Source: Streptomyces sp. WZ.A104
Lineage (GTDB): Bacteria; Actinomycetota; Actinomycetes; Streptomycetales; Streptomycetaceae
Direction of reading: 5' to 3'
Assembly: GCF_002382885.1 (NCBI RefSeq)
Contig: NZ_NWVL01000009.1
Location: 62,001-126,000 of the forward strand
DNA: 64,000 nucleotides
Both the position numbers and the translations under genes were made by a program. The stretch's first letter is position 1. Each line of letters begins with the position of its first letter. A model generated the notes under the pieces. The model made no database searches and was not told where the DNA came from. It worked only from the letters and a program-made list of their open reading frames with translations. Positions 38,038-47,285 of this stretch are shown in pieces.

Positions 38038-38771
38038 GCGCGTCCGGAGTCGGAGGTCGTTCGACCAGCGCGTCCGAGGGCAGGGACCGTCCGGTGGGCA
38101 TGTCCGGAGACAGGGTTCGTTCGTCGAGCGCGCCCGGGCCCACGGAGTTGCTGGTCATCGCGAAGGAACCGGTGGCCGGGCGGGTCAAGACCCGGCTCTG
38201 CCCGCCCTTTTCCCCCGCCGAGGCCGCCGAGCTGGCCGCCGCATCCCTCGCGGACACCCTGGAGGCCGTGCTCGCCCTCCCCGCCCGGCGGCGCGTCCTG
38301 GTCCTCGACGGGCGGCCGGGCCCCTGGTTGCCGCCGGGGTTCGAGGTGGTGCCGCAGAGCGCGGGCGGCCTCGACGAGCGGCTCGCGGCGGCCTTCGGCG
38401 GGTGTACGGGGCCGGCCCTCCTGGTCGGCATGGACACGCCGCAGATCACGGCCGTGCTGCTCGCCCCCGCTCTCGGGCCGGACGCCTGGGAGGGCACCGG
38501 GGCCTGGTTCGGTCCGGCCGAGGACGGCGGCTTCTGGGCCCTGGGCCTGGCGGAACCCGATCCCGACCTGTTGCGCGGGGTGCCGATGTCCGTCCCGGAG
38601 ACCGGTGCGGTGCAGCGGCGCAGGCTGGTGGAGGCGGGGCTCGTGGTGCGCGATCTGCCGGTCCTGACCGACGTGGACACCGCGGCCGACGCCCACCGGG
38701 TCGCGTCGGCCGCGCCGGGCGGCCGGTTCGCCGCAGCGCTCGGCCGGCTGACCGGGGCGGGGGCGCGATGA
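38034..38771 (+). CDS. DUF2064 (TIGR04282-type) glycosyltransferase-like protein
   Basis: A nucleotidyl/glycosyltransferase-A-like protein of 245 residues: LLVIAKEPVAGRVKTRLCP near residue 40, LLVGMDTPQI and GPAEDGGFWALGL. This family often sits beside a family 2 glycosyltransferase, as here. The first ~35 residues are a Ser/Arg/Gly-rich tract with internal similarity and may not be structured. The ATG overlaps the upstream stop and the stop overlaps the next ATG, so the three genes are translationally coupled. Confidence 0.87.
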   Translation: MSASGVGGRSTSASEGRDRPVGMSGDRVRSSSAPGPTELLVIAKEPVAGRVKTRLCPPFSPAEAAELAAASLADTLEAVLALPARRRVLVLDGRPGPWLPPGFEVVPQSAGGLDERLAAAFGGCTGPALLVGMDTPQITAVLLAPALGPDAWEGTGAWFGPAEDGGFWALGLAEPDPDLLRGVPMSVPETGAVQRRRLVEAGLVVRDLPVLTDVDTAADAHRVASAAPGGRFAAALGRLTGAGAR

Positions 38772-39715
38772 GTACGACCGTGCCCTCGTCCGGGTTCACC
38801 GCACCGGCCCCCGCCGACTCCGCCGAAGCCCCCGACACGCACAGGGCGCACGAGGCGCACAGGGCACATGAGACGTACGAGGTGCCCGACACGCACGAGG
38901 CGACCGCCGGCGGCGCCTACGCCTCCGACCCGCCGGCCCGGTCGGGCGTGAACCACGCCGCCCCCTGGGGTGCCGACCCGTACGCCAACGCCCTGCGCAC
39001 CGGCCGGGGTCCGTTGTTCCTGCGCCGCAGCGACGGCTGGCTGCTGCCCCTGGACGTGGAGCGCTGGTGCTCGGGGGCGGGCTCCGCCGACCTGTCCGCC
39101 CTGCACCGGTGCGAGGGGCCGGTGCTGGACATCGGCTGCGGGCCGGGGCGGCTGGTCGCCGAGCTGGCCTCACTCGGACACCGGGCGCTGGGCATCGACG
39201 TCAGCGAGGCGGCGGTGGCCCGTACGCGCGGTCTTGGCGGCGCGGCACTGCTCCGCAGCGTGTTCGAACCGCTGCCCGGGGAAGGCCGTTGGGGCACCCT
39301 CCTGCTCCTCGACGGCAATATCGGCATCGGGGGCGACCCGGCCGCCCTGCTGGACCGGGCGGCCGGTCTGCTCGGCGCCGGCGGGCTGCTGATCGCCGAG
39401 ACCGCCCCCCTCGACGTGGACGAACGGGTCCGGGTCCGTCTCGACGACGGCCGGGGCGGACCGGACGGAAGGGCCGCCCACGCAGCCGGGCACGACGGCG
39501 CCGCCGAGCTGTTCCCCTGGGCGCGGATCGGGACGCCGGCGCTGCTGCGGCACGCCCGCGCGGGCGGCTGGCGTACGGCCGATCAGTGGGGTGCGCAGGG
39601 GCGGACCTTCGTCTCGTTGCGCCGGCCCGTACGGGAGCGGAGCGCCCGGACGAGCAGCCAGAGCGCGGAGAGCGCGAACAGCGCGCCGGTGATCAGCAGC
39701 CAGTTGCCGAAGTAG
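38768..39715 (+). CDS. Class I SAM-dependent methyltransferase
   Basis: A 315-residue protein with a disordered His/Glu/Ala-rich start (HRAHEAHRAHE), then the SAM motif VLDIGCGPGRLVAEL and the acidic motif GHRALGIDVSE. Later motifs (LLLLDGNIGIGGDP, GLLIAETAP) match the methyltransferases that accompany DUF2064/GT2 pairs. Third gene of the operon. Its last ~130 bp overlap the convergent membrane-protein gene 39583-40110, so the true stop could be relevant to antisense interference. Substrate unknown. Confidence 0.88.
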   Translation: MSTTVPSSGFTAPAPADSAEAPDTHRAHEAHRAHETYEVPDTHEATAGGAYASDPPARSGVNHAAPWGADPYANALRTGRGPLFLRRSDGWLLPLDVERWCSGAGSADLSALHRCEGPVLDIGCGPGRLVAELASLGHRALGIDVSEAAVARTRGLGGAALLRSVFEPLPGEGRWGTLLLLDGNIGIGGDPAALLDRAAGLLGAGGLLIAETAPLDVDERVRVRLDDGRGGPDGRAAHAAGHDGAAELFPWARIGTPALLRHARAGGWRTADQWGAQGRTFVSLRRPVRERSARTSSQSAESANSAPVISSQLPK

Positions 39716-40110
39716 ACGTCCGGGCTGGTGCCGGCCGCGGCCTCGTACCGCCGTTCGGTCCGCCGGGTGATCAGCGGGAACCAGATCAGCAGGAGCAGCC
39801 CGGAGAGGAACGCCGGCACCCGCACGAAGTTCACCAGGGCCCGCCGGGGGCCGAGCGCGGCGCACAGCGCACGGTCGGCCCCGGCGTACACCGGCAGCAG
39901 CACCAGGTCGTGCAGAACGGCCGACCCCGCGAACCAGAGCAGCACGCCGACGGTGTCCCCGTCCAGCAGCCGTACGCCCGCGTAGCCGGCCAGGCAGAAC
40001 GTGGCGGCGAGCAGGAGCAGATGGAGCGGGCCCTCGCCGTAGAGCCGGCGCGGCGAGAAACGCGGGCGGCGGGGTGCTGCGGACAGGGGCGGTACGGCTC
40101 GGGTGGACAT
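39583..40110 (-). CDS. Membrane protein, 175 aa, about four transmembrane helices
   Basis: Hydrophobic segments: LHLLLLAATFCLAGYAGV, VLLWFAGSAVLHDLVLLPVY, PAFLSGLLLLIWFPLI and WLLITGALFALSALWLLV. The ATG overlaps the stop of the oxidoreductase gene (TGATG), so the two are coupled. It may anchor or assist that enzyme. Not otherwise recognised. Confidence 0.83.
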   Translation of the reverse strand: MSTRAVPPLSAAPRRPRFSPRRLYGEGPLHLLLLAATFCLAGYAGVRLLDGDTVGVLLWFAGSAVLHDLVLLPVYAGADRALCAALGPRRALVNFVRVPAFLSGLLLLIWFPLITRRTERRYEAAAGTSPDVYFGNWLLITGALFALSALWLLVRALRSRTGRRNETKVRPCAPH

Positions 40111-41384
40111 CACAGCTCTCCGAACGTCAGGGTCTGGACCCACTTGGTGTTCAGCACCCCGGGCGCGGCGGGGACGATGATCCGGGCCGGGTAGCCGTGG
40201 TCGGGTGACAGCGGCGCGCCGTTCACCTCCAGTGCGAGCAGCGAGCGGCCGTCGCGGACCTGGTTGTCGCGCAGCGCTGCCTTGCGGAAGGAGCCGCTGC
40301 GCTGGAGCGACTCGACGAAGACGCCCGGCGGCCGGTCCGGGTAGCCGGCGAGCACCGCCAGGTCGTAGAGCCGCACCCCGCGCCAGAGCTGGTCCGAGGT
40401 CGACCAGCCCTCCACACAGGCGATCGGGAGCGCCGCACTGTGCTGTTCCATGGCCAGCAGTTCGGCCCGGGAGAAGCGGAACTCCCCGGCCGGCCCCCGT
40501 ACCGTCAGCCGCCAGCGCTCACCGGTGTCCGCGGGCGTGATCCCTATGGCGGCGGCGGTCTTGTTGATCTGGAAGGCGTTCGGGCCCGGCCCCGGGTCGG
40601 TGCCGCCGCGCGGGGTGAGGAGCGCGATGCTGCGCAGCGGCCCGTCGGAGCTGCGACCGGCCGAGGTGACCAGCAGAAGGAGCGAACCGGCCCCCACCAT
40701 GGCCAGCGCGCCGCGCCGGGACAGGGTGGCCGGCAGCGGGTCGGGGGCGGCGAGGGTGTCCGGTTCGCCGCGCGGGATGCCGTTGCGCAACACCCGTACG
40801 GCCTGGGGCAGTTTGAGGGCCACATGGGTGACGAAGCCGGCGAGGAAGACCCAGGCCCCGTAGAGGTGCAGGGGATAGAAGGACCCGGGGAAGACGTAGT
40901 CCAGCTGGATGTTGAGCAGCCCGGTGAGGAATTCGAACAGCGCTCCGCCCACGAGCAGCAGCAGCGAGATCCGTTCCAGGGCGTGGCCCACGGAACGGGC
41001 GGGCGGCAGCGCGAAGAGCCGGGGAATCACCGACCACAGCTTGGCGAGCAGGACGGGCACGAGCACGATGCCGACGGTGACGTGCAGGCCCTGGGTCAGC
41101 CGGTAGAGCCAGTGCGGGCCGGTCGGCCAGGAGAACAGGTAGAAGCCGAGCCACCCCTTGCCCGGGGTCTTGTCGTTGACCCGGTTCAGGTCCGGGTTGT
41201 AGGCGGCGTACGAGAGCAGACCGGTGACGAACAGCAGCGTGAGTCCGGCGAGCAGGACGACGCCGAGCACGGCGGTGAAGCGCACCCCGCGCACGGGGCT
41301 GCGCCAGAATCCCGGGTCGGCGGGCGTACGCGGGGCACGGAGGGGGCGGGGGAGGGAGCGGATCATCCGGCGGCGTTCGGGCAT
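40110..41384 (-). CDS. Membrane-anchored molybdopterin (sulfite-oxidase-fold) oxidoreductase with cytochrome b-like N-terminus
   Basis: The first ~200 residues have four or five helices with His residues arranged as in cytochrome b561-type anchors (TQGLHVTVGIVLV, PLHLYGAWVFLAGFVTHVAL). After a further hydrophobic segment the C-terminal ~190 residues are the molybdopterin domain, with the Mo-ligand Cys in LPIACVEGWS, then WRGVRLYDL and DHGYPARIIVPAAPG. The active site is therefore probably outside the membrane. Upstream are four 32-33 bp tandem repeats that could be promoter-proximal. Electron donor and substrate are unknown. Confidence 0.9.
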   Translation of the reverse strand: MPERRRMIRSLPRPLRAPRTPADPGFWRSPVRGVRFTAVLGVVLLAGLTLLFVTGLLSYAAYNPDLNRVNDKTPGKGWLGFYLFSWPTGPHWLYRLTQGLHVTVGIVLVPVLLAKLWSVIPRLFALPPARSVGHALERISLLLLVGGALFEFLTGLLNIQLDYVFPGSFYPLHLYGAWVFLAGFVTHVALKLPQAVRVLRNGIPRGEPDTLAAPDPLPATLSRRGALAMVGAGSLLLLVTSAGRSSDGPLRSIALLTPRGGTDPGPGPNAFQINKTAAAIGITPADTGERWRLTVRGPAGEFRFSRAELLAMEQHSAALPIACVEGWSTSDQLWRGVRLYDLAVLAGYPDRPPGVFVESLQRSGSFRKAALRDNQVRDGRSLLALEVNGAPLSPDHGYPARIIVPAAPGVLNTKWVQTLTFGEL

Positions 41385-41434
41385 GAGGCCGACGCTAGGC
41401 GGGGAACACCGTCGACGGGCGGATGTGGCTGCTG

Positions 41435-41562
41435 ACGAAATTCTGACGTCGCGGCCTGGATGCCTGACGAAATTCTGGCGTCGCGGGCCTGGATGCCTGG
41501 GGGAATGTGACGTTGCGGCCCTGGAGACCTGGGGAAATGTGACGTCGCGGCCTGGAGCGAGG
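41435..41562. repeat. Four 32-33 bp tandem repeats upstream of the oxidoreductase gene
   Basis: Units start at 41435, 41467, 41500 and 41532. Each contains (a/t)TTCTG or AATGTG followed by (A/G)CGTYGCGG and CCTGGA. They lie 50-180 bp before the minus-strand start at 41384, where regulator sites would be expected. Confidence 0.8.
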
Positions 41563-41676
41563 ACCGAGGCCGCGGCCAGGAGGGGAACCGGTATCCCGGC
41601 GGGAGGAATCTGACGGTTCGGTGACGCGGCCCTGCCGGACCACCCGATTGCCGCCCGGTGTGCATAGCGTGCCAGT

Positions 41677-43116
41677 GTGAAGACCGAGGACGCCACCCCC
41701 ACGGACACCGCCGGCGGCACGGGGCACGGCCCGCCCGTACCGCCGGACCGCAACCACGACCGCGCCCGGCGCGCGGGGCGGTCGGACCTGATCGCCGCCA
41801 CCGCGGGCGTGCTGCTGATCGCGGCCGCGGTGGTCGTCGGCCATGTCATCCAGAACCGGGACGGGAGTCTGCGCGCCCAGTGGCCGCCGCTGCTGGCCTC
41901 CTGGGACCCTCATCTGGGTCCGGGCACTCCGGCCGCCCTGATCATGGCGGTCCTGGTGGTCTCCTACGGCCCGCCGCTCGCCGCCCGGCTGCCCTGGCGC
42001 GGGCTGCTGGCGGTGGCCTGGGGCGGGTCGATGGCCTGGGTCTTCTCGATGGCGCTGATCGACGGCTGGCACCGGGGCGTCGCGAAGCGGCTCACCACGA
42101 AGCACGAGTATCTGCGGGTCATCGACCGCTTCGAGGACATCCCCGCCACCCTGCGCGACTTCACGAACCACATCGTGATCGGTGAGCCCGGCAACTGGCC
42201 CGCCCATGTCGCCGGGCACCCGCCGGGCGCGACGCTGACCTTCGTGTGGCTGGACCGCATCGGTCTCGGTGGCGGCGCCTGGGCGGCGCTCTGGTGTGTC
42301 GTGGTGGGCAGTTCGGCGGCGCTGGCCGTCCTGATCACCGTGCGCGTGCTGGCCGACGAGCGCCTGGCCCGCCGCGCCGCGCCCTTCCTCGTCCTCGCCC
42401 CGGCGGCCGTCTGGGCGGGCGTGTCGGCCGACGGCTACTTCACGGCGGTCGCCGCCTGGTCGGTGGCGCTGCTCGCCCTGGCCGCCACCGGCCGGGTCCG
42501 CTTTCCGGCCGTGGCGGCACTCGGCGGGGGTCTGCTGTTCGGGTGGACCTGCTACCTCAGTTACGGGCTGGGGCTGATGGCGGCTGTGCTGCTGGCCGTG
42601 CTGGTGCTCACCCGGACCGCCCGCCCGGTGCCGCTGTTCCTGCTCGGCGCACTGGTGGTCCCGGTGGCCTTCACGTTCGCCGGGTTCAACTGGTGGACCG
42701 CCTACCACCTGCTGGTCGAGCGCTACTACCAGGGCGCGGGCGGTGTCCGCCCGTACGGCTACTGGGTCTGGGCCAACCTGGCCTGCGCGACCCTCGCGGC
42801 CGGGCTCGCCGCCGTCGCCGGGCTGCGCCGGAGCGCGGTGGCCGCTCCCGGTGCCGTACGGGCACTGCGAAGCGGCCCCGCGACAGCCTCCCCGGAAGGA
42901 CGACTGGCGTTGCTCGTGCTGGCGGCGCTGGCGGCACTGCTCGCCGCGGATCTCTCCGGCATGAGCAAGGCGGAGACCGAACGCATCTGGCAGCCGTTCC
43001 TGCTGTGGCTGCTGCCCGCTGCGGCGCTGCTCCCCCGCCGGAGGGTGCGGTACTGGCTGGTCGCGTCGGCCGTTCCGGCTCTGCTGATCAACCACCTCCT
43101 GTGGACGGGCTGGTGA
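41677..43116 (+). CDS. Multi-spanning membrane protein, 479 aa (GT87/ArnT-like plan)
   Basis: About ten to twelve hydrophobic helices. The first long outside loop carries charged residues typical of polyprenyl-phosphate-sugar-using glycosyltransferases of the GT-C fold (WHRGVAKRLTTKHEYLRVI, NHIVIGEPGNWPAHVAGHPP). The neighbouring GT2 and epimerase genes support a role in surface glycan synthesis, but no catalytic signature is certain. The start GTG is probable; no ribosome site is seen. Its stop is 48 bp before the candidate left end of the Tn7-like element. Confidence 0.8.
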   Translation: MKTEDATPTDTAGGTGHGPPVPPDRNHDRARRAGRSDLIAATAGVLLIAAAVVVGHVIQNRDGSLRAQWPPLLASWDPHLGPGTPAALIMAVLVVSYGPPLAARLPWRGLLAVAWGGSMAWVFSMALIDGWHRGVAKRLTTKHEYLRVIDRFEDIPATLRDFTNHIVIGEPGNWPAHVAGHPPGATLTFVWLDRIGLGGGAWAALWCVVVGSSAALAVLITVRVLADERLARRAAPFLVLAPAAVWAGVSADGYFTAVAAWSVALLALAATGRVRFPAVAALGGGLLFGWTCYLSYGLGLMAAVLLAVLVLTRTARPVPLFLLGALVVPVAFTFAGFNWWTAYHLLVERYYQGAGGVRPYGYWVWANLACATLAAGLAAVAGLRRSAVAAPGAVRALRSGPATASPEGRLALLVLAALAALLAADLSGMSKAETERIWQPFLLWLLPAAALLPRRRVRYWLVASAVPALLINHLLWTGW

Positions 43117-43164
43117 GCGGCGTACCACAGCGGTGCGCCACGTGGTAACGCTGGGAGGGGGGTT

Positions 43165-43352
43165 TGTTGGTGTACAGCGAGGTAGCTGGTCTGGGGTGTT
43201 GCTGGTTCGCTGAGAGGTGGAATTGGCGGCCCGGACAGGTGGGTTGGGGTACCTGAGCTGGGGTTATGTGTTCTGTGCTGAGCGGGGATGGGGCTGTTGT
43301 AGTTAGTTCTAGCGTGTAAAGGCCCAGTTGGTGTTTGTGCTGGTCAGCGCTG
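43165..43352 (+). repeat. Candidate left end of the Tn7-like element: four TGTT-starting imperfect repeats
   Basis: TGTT-led sequences start at 43165, 43197, 43269 and 43332 and share a GC(G/T)..G core 10-15 bases in (for example TGTTGGTGTACAGCGAGG). Tn7-like ends start with TGT and hold several TnsB sites. They lie just past the tnsC 3' end, as expected, but the consensus is loose. Confidence 0.4.
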
Positions 43353-43375
43353 TTTTGTCTGCCTGGCAGGTGTGC

Positions 43376-44416
43376 CTATCGGCCTCGGCGGGGGCGGTGG
43401 TGGGTTTCGGCGAGGTGGTCGAGGCGGATGGTGTCGAGGGTGGTTTTGGTGATGCGTTCGGTGCCGTCGCTGATGGCGGCTTGGCGGATGAGTCGGGTGA
43501 GGGATCCGATGCGGCCTGCGGTGCGCTGGTGGAGGTAGGGGGCGTGGCGTGGGAGGGTGCCGGGTTTGTGCTGCTGGAGGTCGAGGGCGTTCTCGATATC
43601 GGTGATGCACTCGCGGAAGGGTTCACGCTTGCCGTGGCGGGCGGAGAGGGGGCCGCAGTCGACGAGGGTGGCGCGCCCGGCGAGTTGGGCTCCTCGCACG
43701 CCGGTGAACAGGGGGGTGTCGGTGACGTTGATGCCGGCGTAGACGAATGTCGCGGGCAGGCGTTCGCTGAGGTCTTTCAGAAGGTCGGCGGTTTGGGCGC
43801 CGGTGGTGGTGCGGGGGTTGAGGCGGTGGATCTCGTCGATCATCACCAGCTGGACACCGGCCTGTGTGTAGGTGTGGCAGACGGCTTCGGTGATCTGGGT
43901 CTGGGTCATGCGCGTGGCCACGGGGATGCCGAGGTAGCGGGCGAACTCGGTGATGAGGGTTTTCGCGGTCGCGCCGGGCGGGACCAGAACATACGCGACG
44001 GGTACCGCGGCGTGTGCTGATCCCGGTGGCGGCGGGTTTTTGCGGGTGTGGGCGAGGTGGCAGGTACGCCCGACGTTCAGGAGCGCGGTGGTTTTCCCTG
44101 CGGCGGCGGGTCCGGTGACGATGAGGGAGGGCCGTGCGGTGGTCTGCTGGTGGCGTCCGAGGATCATCAGGGTGCGGACCTGGGTGGCCAGGGTGTGGAT
44201 GGCGGGGGTGCGGATGGTGACGAAGCTGGAGTGGTAGGCCAGGCGTTCCTCCGTGCTGCGGGGCGGGTCACCTGGCCGGGGAGGGGCGGGCGGGGCGGTG
44301 GTGGTGAAGCGGTGCCAGCCCTGCCAGGTGGTCAGCGGCCAGGACAGCTCGGCTCCGCCGCTGTCGCCGGCGCCGGCTGGTGTGCTGCTCGCGCTTGGCG
44401 GGCTGGGGGTCACCAT
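43376..44416 (-). CDS. tnsC: Transposition AAA+ ATPase TnsC/TniB
   Basis: A 346-residue AAA+ protein with Walker A GPAAAGKTT (102-110), Walker B VMIDEIHRL (191-199, with the DE pair) and a sensor-like region TFVYAGINVTDT. In this family the ATPase forms filaments on target DNA and activates the TnsB transposase, linked by TniQ. The ATG overlaps the tnsB stop region (ATGGTGA). The C-terminal part RIGSLTRLIRQAA is the usual lid helix region. Likely functional. Confidence 0.93.
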   Translation of the reverse strand: MVTPSPPSASSTPAGAGDSGGAELSWPLTTWQGWHRFTTTAPPAPPRPGDPPRSTEERLAYHSSFVTIRTPAIHTLATQVRTLMILGRHQQTTARPSLIVTGPAAAGKTTALLNVGRTCHLAHTRKNPPPPGSAHAAVPVAYVLVPPGATAKTLITEFARYLGIPVATRMTQTQITEAVCHTYTQAGVQLVMIDEIHRLNPRTTTGAQTADLLKDLSERLPATFVYAGINVTDTPLFTGVRGAQLAGRATLVDCGPLSARHGKREPFRECITDIENALDLQQHKPGTLPRHAPYLHQRTAGRIGSLTRLIRQAAISDGTERITKTTLDTIRLDHLAETHHRPRRGR

Positions 44417-46524
44417 GTGGCGGCTTCCTCGTGTGCGTTGTAGAGCCCGAATCCGGTGGCCGGGGCGGGGCTGAGGTTGTCGTCGGGCAGGTTGTCGAGG
44501 TCGTCGATGCTGTCGTCGTTGCCTTCGTCGCCTTGCTGCGCCGGGCTGCCGGCGGGTGCTTCGGTGCCGGGGTCCCCATCGCGGGCTGCAGGGAGAGGGA
44601 GGCGAGCGGTGCGGGCCAGAAGTGCCTGCTCCGTTGTGGTGGCGTGGCCGCTGTGGACGCGGCGCATGAGCTGGTCGAGGGCGTCGGCGAGGCCGGCTTC
44701 GTGCTGCTCGGCGTCACCGTGGTTGCCGTCAACGGCCTGGGTGCGGATGTGCTGCCAGGTGCGTTCGTCGAAGGGCCGGTGGACGTGGTCGCGGTGGATC
44801 CACGGAATCTCGGTGAGTTCACCGTCGGGAAGGCGGACCCAGATCTGGCGCACGTCGTGGGGGTTGTAGTGGATCTCCCATTTCCCGCCGCGTCCGGCGA
44901 CGGGGGAGGCCTGGCCGCGGTGTGGGGCGAGGAGGTCCGCGTCGTAGGTGCGGTGGTGGATGGTGATGCCGCCGGGGGTGATGGCCTGCCAGCGCACGGG
45001 GAGCAGTTCGAGGTAGTCGCGCCCGGTCAGCGGAACGGGCACGTACCCAGCGACCGCGACGAGGACAGCCCACATCTGGTTCGGTGTGATTGCCTTCCTG
45101 GGCATCATCGGGTGGCGCAGCCCTTCGTGGGGCCGGTGGTGGTAGTGCACCAGCCACTCATCGAGGAGGTCCTGGAGCTGGGTGACGCTGTAGCAGGCGT
45201 CTTTCTCGGTGTCGGGGCCGCGGCGGGTGACGTCGGATCCGGTGTAGCCGGGCAGGTGCTGGCAGAACAGGGCGTTGATGGAGCCGAAGGTGCGCTCGAC
45301 GATGCCCTTCGCGGTGGGGGCGCGGGGCGGGGCCGGCTGGACACTGATGCCGAGGCTCTCGCAGGCGGCGGTGAACGCGGCGGAGACGAAGACTTTGCCC
45401 CGGTCGACGACGATCGTCTCGGGCAGCACGACCGGCCGGGCCGCCGCACCGGCCAGACGCCCGTCCAGCGTGACCAGCCGCTGGTGGGGGAGCGCGCGGG
45501 CGTGATCCATGCGCAGGATGTCCGGCCAGGTCGGCCTGGCCGGGTGCGGGACCGCCATCTCCGCGAGCAGCAGGGCCGCGTCCACGGCCTTGGTCGCGCT
45601 GGGGCACAGCACGGCGGCCAGGATGGCGCGGGTGGCGACGTCGACGGCGATGGTCAGCTCGGGCCGGGCCAGGCGCCCGTCGTCGAAGAGGGCCAGAACA
45701 TCCAGGCGGGTGGTGTCGATCTGGACCTGCTCACCCGGCCGCAGCGCCGTAGCGGGGGCGAAGGCCCGCCCCTCGACACTCGCGGGCACCTGGCGGACCG
45801 GACCGCTGGGCAGTTCGCCGGGGCGGGCGAGCGTGGTGACGAGCCGGTACAGCGTCGCCTGGGACGGCACGGGCACCGCACCGGGGCCGTGCTGATCTTC
45901 GAGGATCTGGTTGATGAGCGGGAACAGGCCGTTGATGGTGCCTTTGGAGCGCCCGCGCCGGCGGCGCAGCGCTTCATGGACGGCGGCGACGACCCGTTCG
46001 TCGGACCGCCCGGTAGGGCTGGAGGCACGAGTGGTGCGGTGGTCCAGGAGCCCCCACAGGCCCTGCTTGCGATAAGCGAGCCGCATGCGCTGCACCGTGG
46101 TGCGCGACACCCGGCCGAAGCCGAGCGCGGTCAGCTCCTCGGCCTTGGCCTGTTCCCGCTCGGCCAGCGTGCGCCGCTCTGGGTCGTACTGCTCACGCAC
46201 CGCTCCAGCACTGCCGGGCCCGTCGGCAAGGCCGCATTCGACTTCCCGCACGTGCCGCTGCCAGGCCAGAGCCTTCTCACGTGCCGCGGCGGGGGCGGTC
46301 TCGAACAGCCCCCACTGCGGGGCCGCCTGCGGCACGTCGGCCCCGATGACGCTGAAGCCGGGATCGGCGAACAGGTACCCGGCGAGCACCGCCTCGCCAC
46401 CGCCGTCCGGGCCGACGAGGTGAATGGTCTGCCCGGACAGGGCGACCACCTGCCACTTCACACCGCGGAACCGGACCTGCGCCCCGACCTTCACCGATGG
46501 CCGGGCGTTGCGCCGCGCGGTCAC
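44410..46524 (-). CDS. tnsB: Transposase TnsB/TniA (Mu-type DDE)
   Basis: A 704-residue DDE transposase with an N-terminal beta/helix-turn-helix region, an integrase core with Asp270 (QVQIDTTRLD), Asp374 (ETIVVDRGKV) and Glu410 (GIVERTFGS), and a C-terminal Mu-C-like beta barrel (YLELLPVRWQAITPGGI). The acidic Asp/Glu tail after residue 660 is where TnsB contacts TnsC in relatives. The GTG start overlaps the stop of the tnsA homologue (GTGA). All three catalytic residues are present, so strand transfer should be possible. Confidence 0.95.
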   Translation of the reverse strand: MTARRNARPSVKVGAQVRFRGVKWQVVALSGQTIHLVGPDGGGEAVLAGYLFADPGFSVIGADVPQAAPQWGLFETAPAAAREKALAWQRHVREVECGLADGPGSAGAVREQYDPERRTLAEREQAKAEELTALGFGRVSRTTVQRMRLAYRKQGLWGLLDHRTTRASSPTGRSDERVVAAVHEALRRRRGRSKGTINGLFPLINQILEDQHGPGAVPVPSQATLYRLVTTLARPGELPSGPVRQVPASVEGRAFAPATALRPGEQVQIDTTRLDVLALFDDGRLARPELTIAVDVATRAILAAVLCPSATKAVDAALLLAEMAVPHPARPTWPDILRMDHARALPHQRLVTLDGRLAGAAARPVVLPETIVVDRGKVFVSAAFTAACESLGISVQPAPPRAPTAKGIVERTFGSINALFCQHLPGYTGSDVTRRGPDTEKDACYSVTQLQDLLDEWLVHYHHRPHEGLRHPMMPRKAITPNQMWAVLVAVAGYVPVPLTGRDYLELLPVRWQAITPGGITIHHRTYDADLLAPHRGQASPVAGRGGKWEIHYNPHDVRQIWVRLPDGELTEIPWIHRDHVHRPFDERTWQHIRTQAVDGNHGDAEQHEAGLADALDQLMRRVHSGHATTTEQALLARTARLPLPAARDGDPGTEAPAGSPAQQGDEGNDDSIDDLDNLPDDNLSPAPATGFGLYNAHEEAATW

Positions 46525-47285
46525 CGGACCCCTCCAACAGTGCCCGGACCCGGGCCATTCCAGCCCGCAGGACCGACCAGGACACGTTCGTGCAGCGGCG
46601 CTTCCAGGTCTGCTGTCACCCGTCCGTGCCACAGGGCGTGGAAGACCACCGGCAGGACCTCGATCGGGTCGCCGGCCGCTTCGACGCCCTCGATCAGCGG
46701 CCGCGGCCGCGCGAACGCCTCCACCACCGCGGGCGTCAGGCTGGGGCGGCCGGCGTTGCGGGGGTGGCGGTAGCCGGCCAGCCATTTCAGATTGGCGGCC
46801 CGGACGTCGTCGAGCGGCGCAAGACGCCGGTAGGTCCAGCCGATCTCCTCACACGCCGCGCTCACCGCTTCGGCGGCCTTCACGGCGCGGTCGCCGCCGG
46901 CCTCCGGGTGGCTGGGGCAGTCGGCCAGCAGACCCGTGCCGTCGCGGTACCGGGCGAACAGCTGCGGCACCCAGGAACGCACCCGGCCCCGCTCCTCGCG
47001 CCACAACACGCGTACCGGACGCCCCGCGAGCCCGGTCACATCGGGGTCGCGGTCCAGGACCATCAGCTGGGTACGCATCGCGTTCGAACCCGCGGCCACG
47101 TGCCGCCCGGTGGTCGCCGACCACCACAGACCCGGCCCCCAGCGGCGCCCCGGGATCACCGGGAACGCCGACACCGGCGGCAACTCCTCGAATCCCACGG
47201 TCATGGCGGCATCCGCCCACCGCTGCTGAACCGGCTGCCCCACCGGATCGAGGAACACCGCCTCGAACCCACTGCGACGATCCAC
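46521..47285 (-). CDS. TnsA-like endonuclease subunit, catalytic residues apparently lost
   Basis: A 254-residue protein with the fold landmarks of actinobacterial TnsA homologues: WGPGLWWSATTGRHV, LMVLDRDPDVTGLAGRPV and ANLKWLAGYRHPRN. Active relatives have SxLERxxL, a PDFFAR-type Asp and VVDCRP/K. Here these read SNAMRTQL, WVPQLFAR and LLADCPSHP, so Glu, Asp and the basic residue all look replaced. If so, the 5' strand cannot be cut and transposition would be by cointegrate. The GTG is chosen from the family-typical VDRRSGFEAVFLDP start. This comparison relies on memory of the family. Confidence 0.75.
   Translation of the reverse strand: MDRRSGFEAVFLDPVGQPVQQRWADAAMTVGFEELPPVSAFPVIPGRRWGPGLWWSATTGRHVAAGSNAMRTQLMVLDRDPDVTGLAGRPVRVLWREERGRVRSWVPQLFARYRDGTGLLADCPSHPEAGGDRAVKAAEAVSAACEEIGWTYRRLAPLDDVRAANLKWLAGYRHPRNAGRPSLTPAVVEAFARPRPLIEGVEAAGDPIEVLPVVFHALWHGRVTADLEAPLHERVLVGPAGWNGPGPGTVGGVR

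Noticed and set aside
44380..46773. 797-residue plus-strand frame
   Set aside because: Antisense to tnsB, whose catalytic residues and domains are unmistakable.
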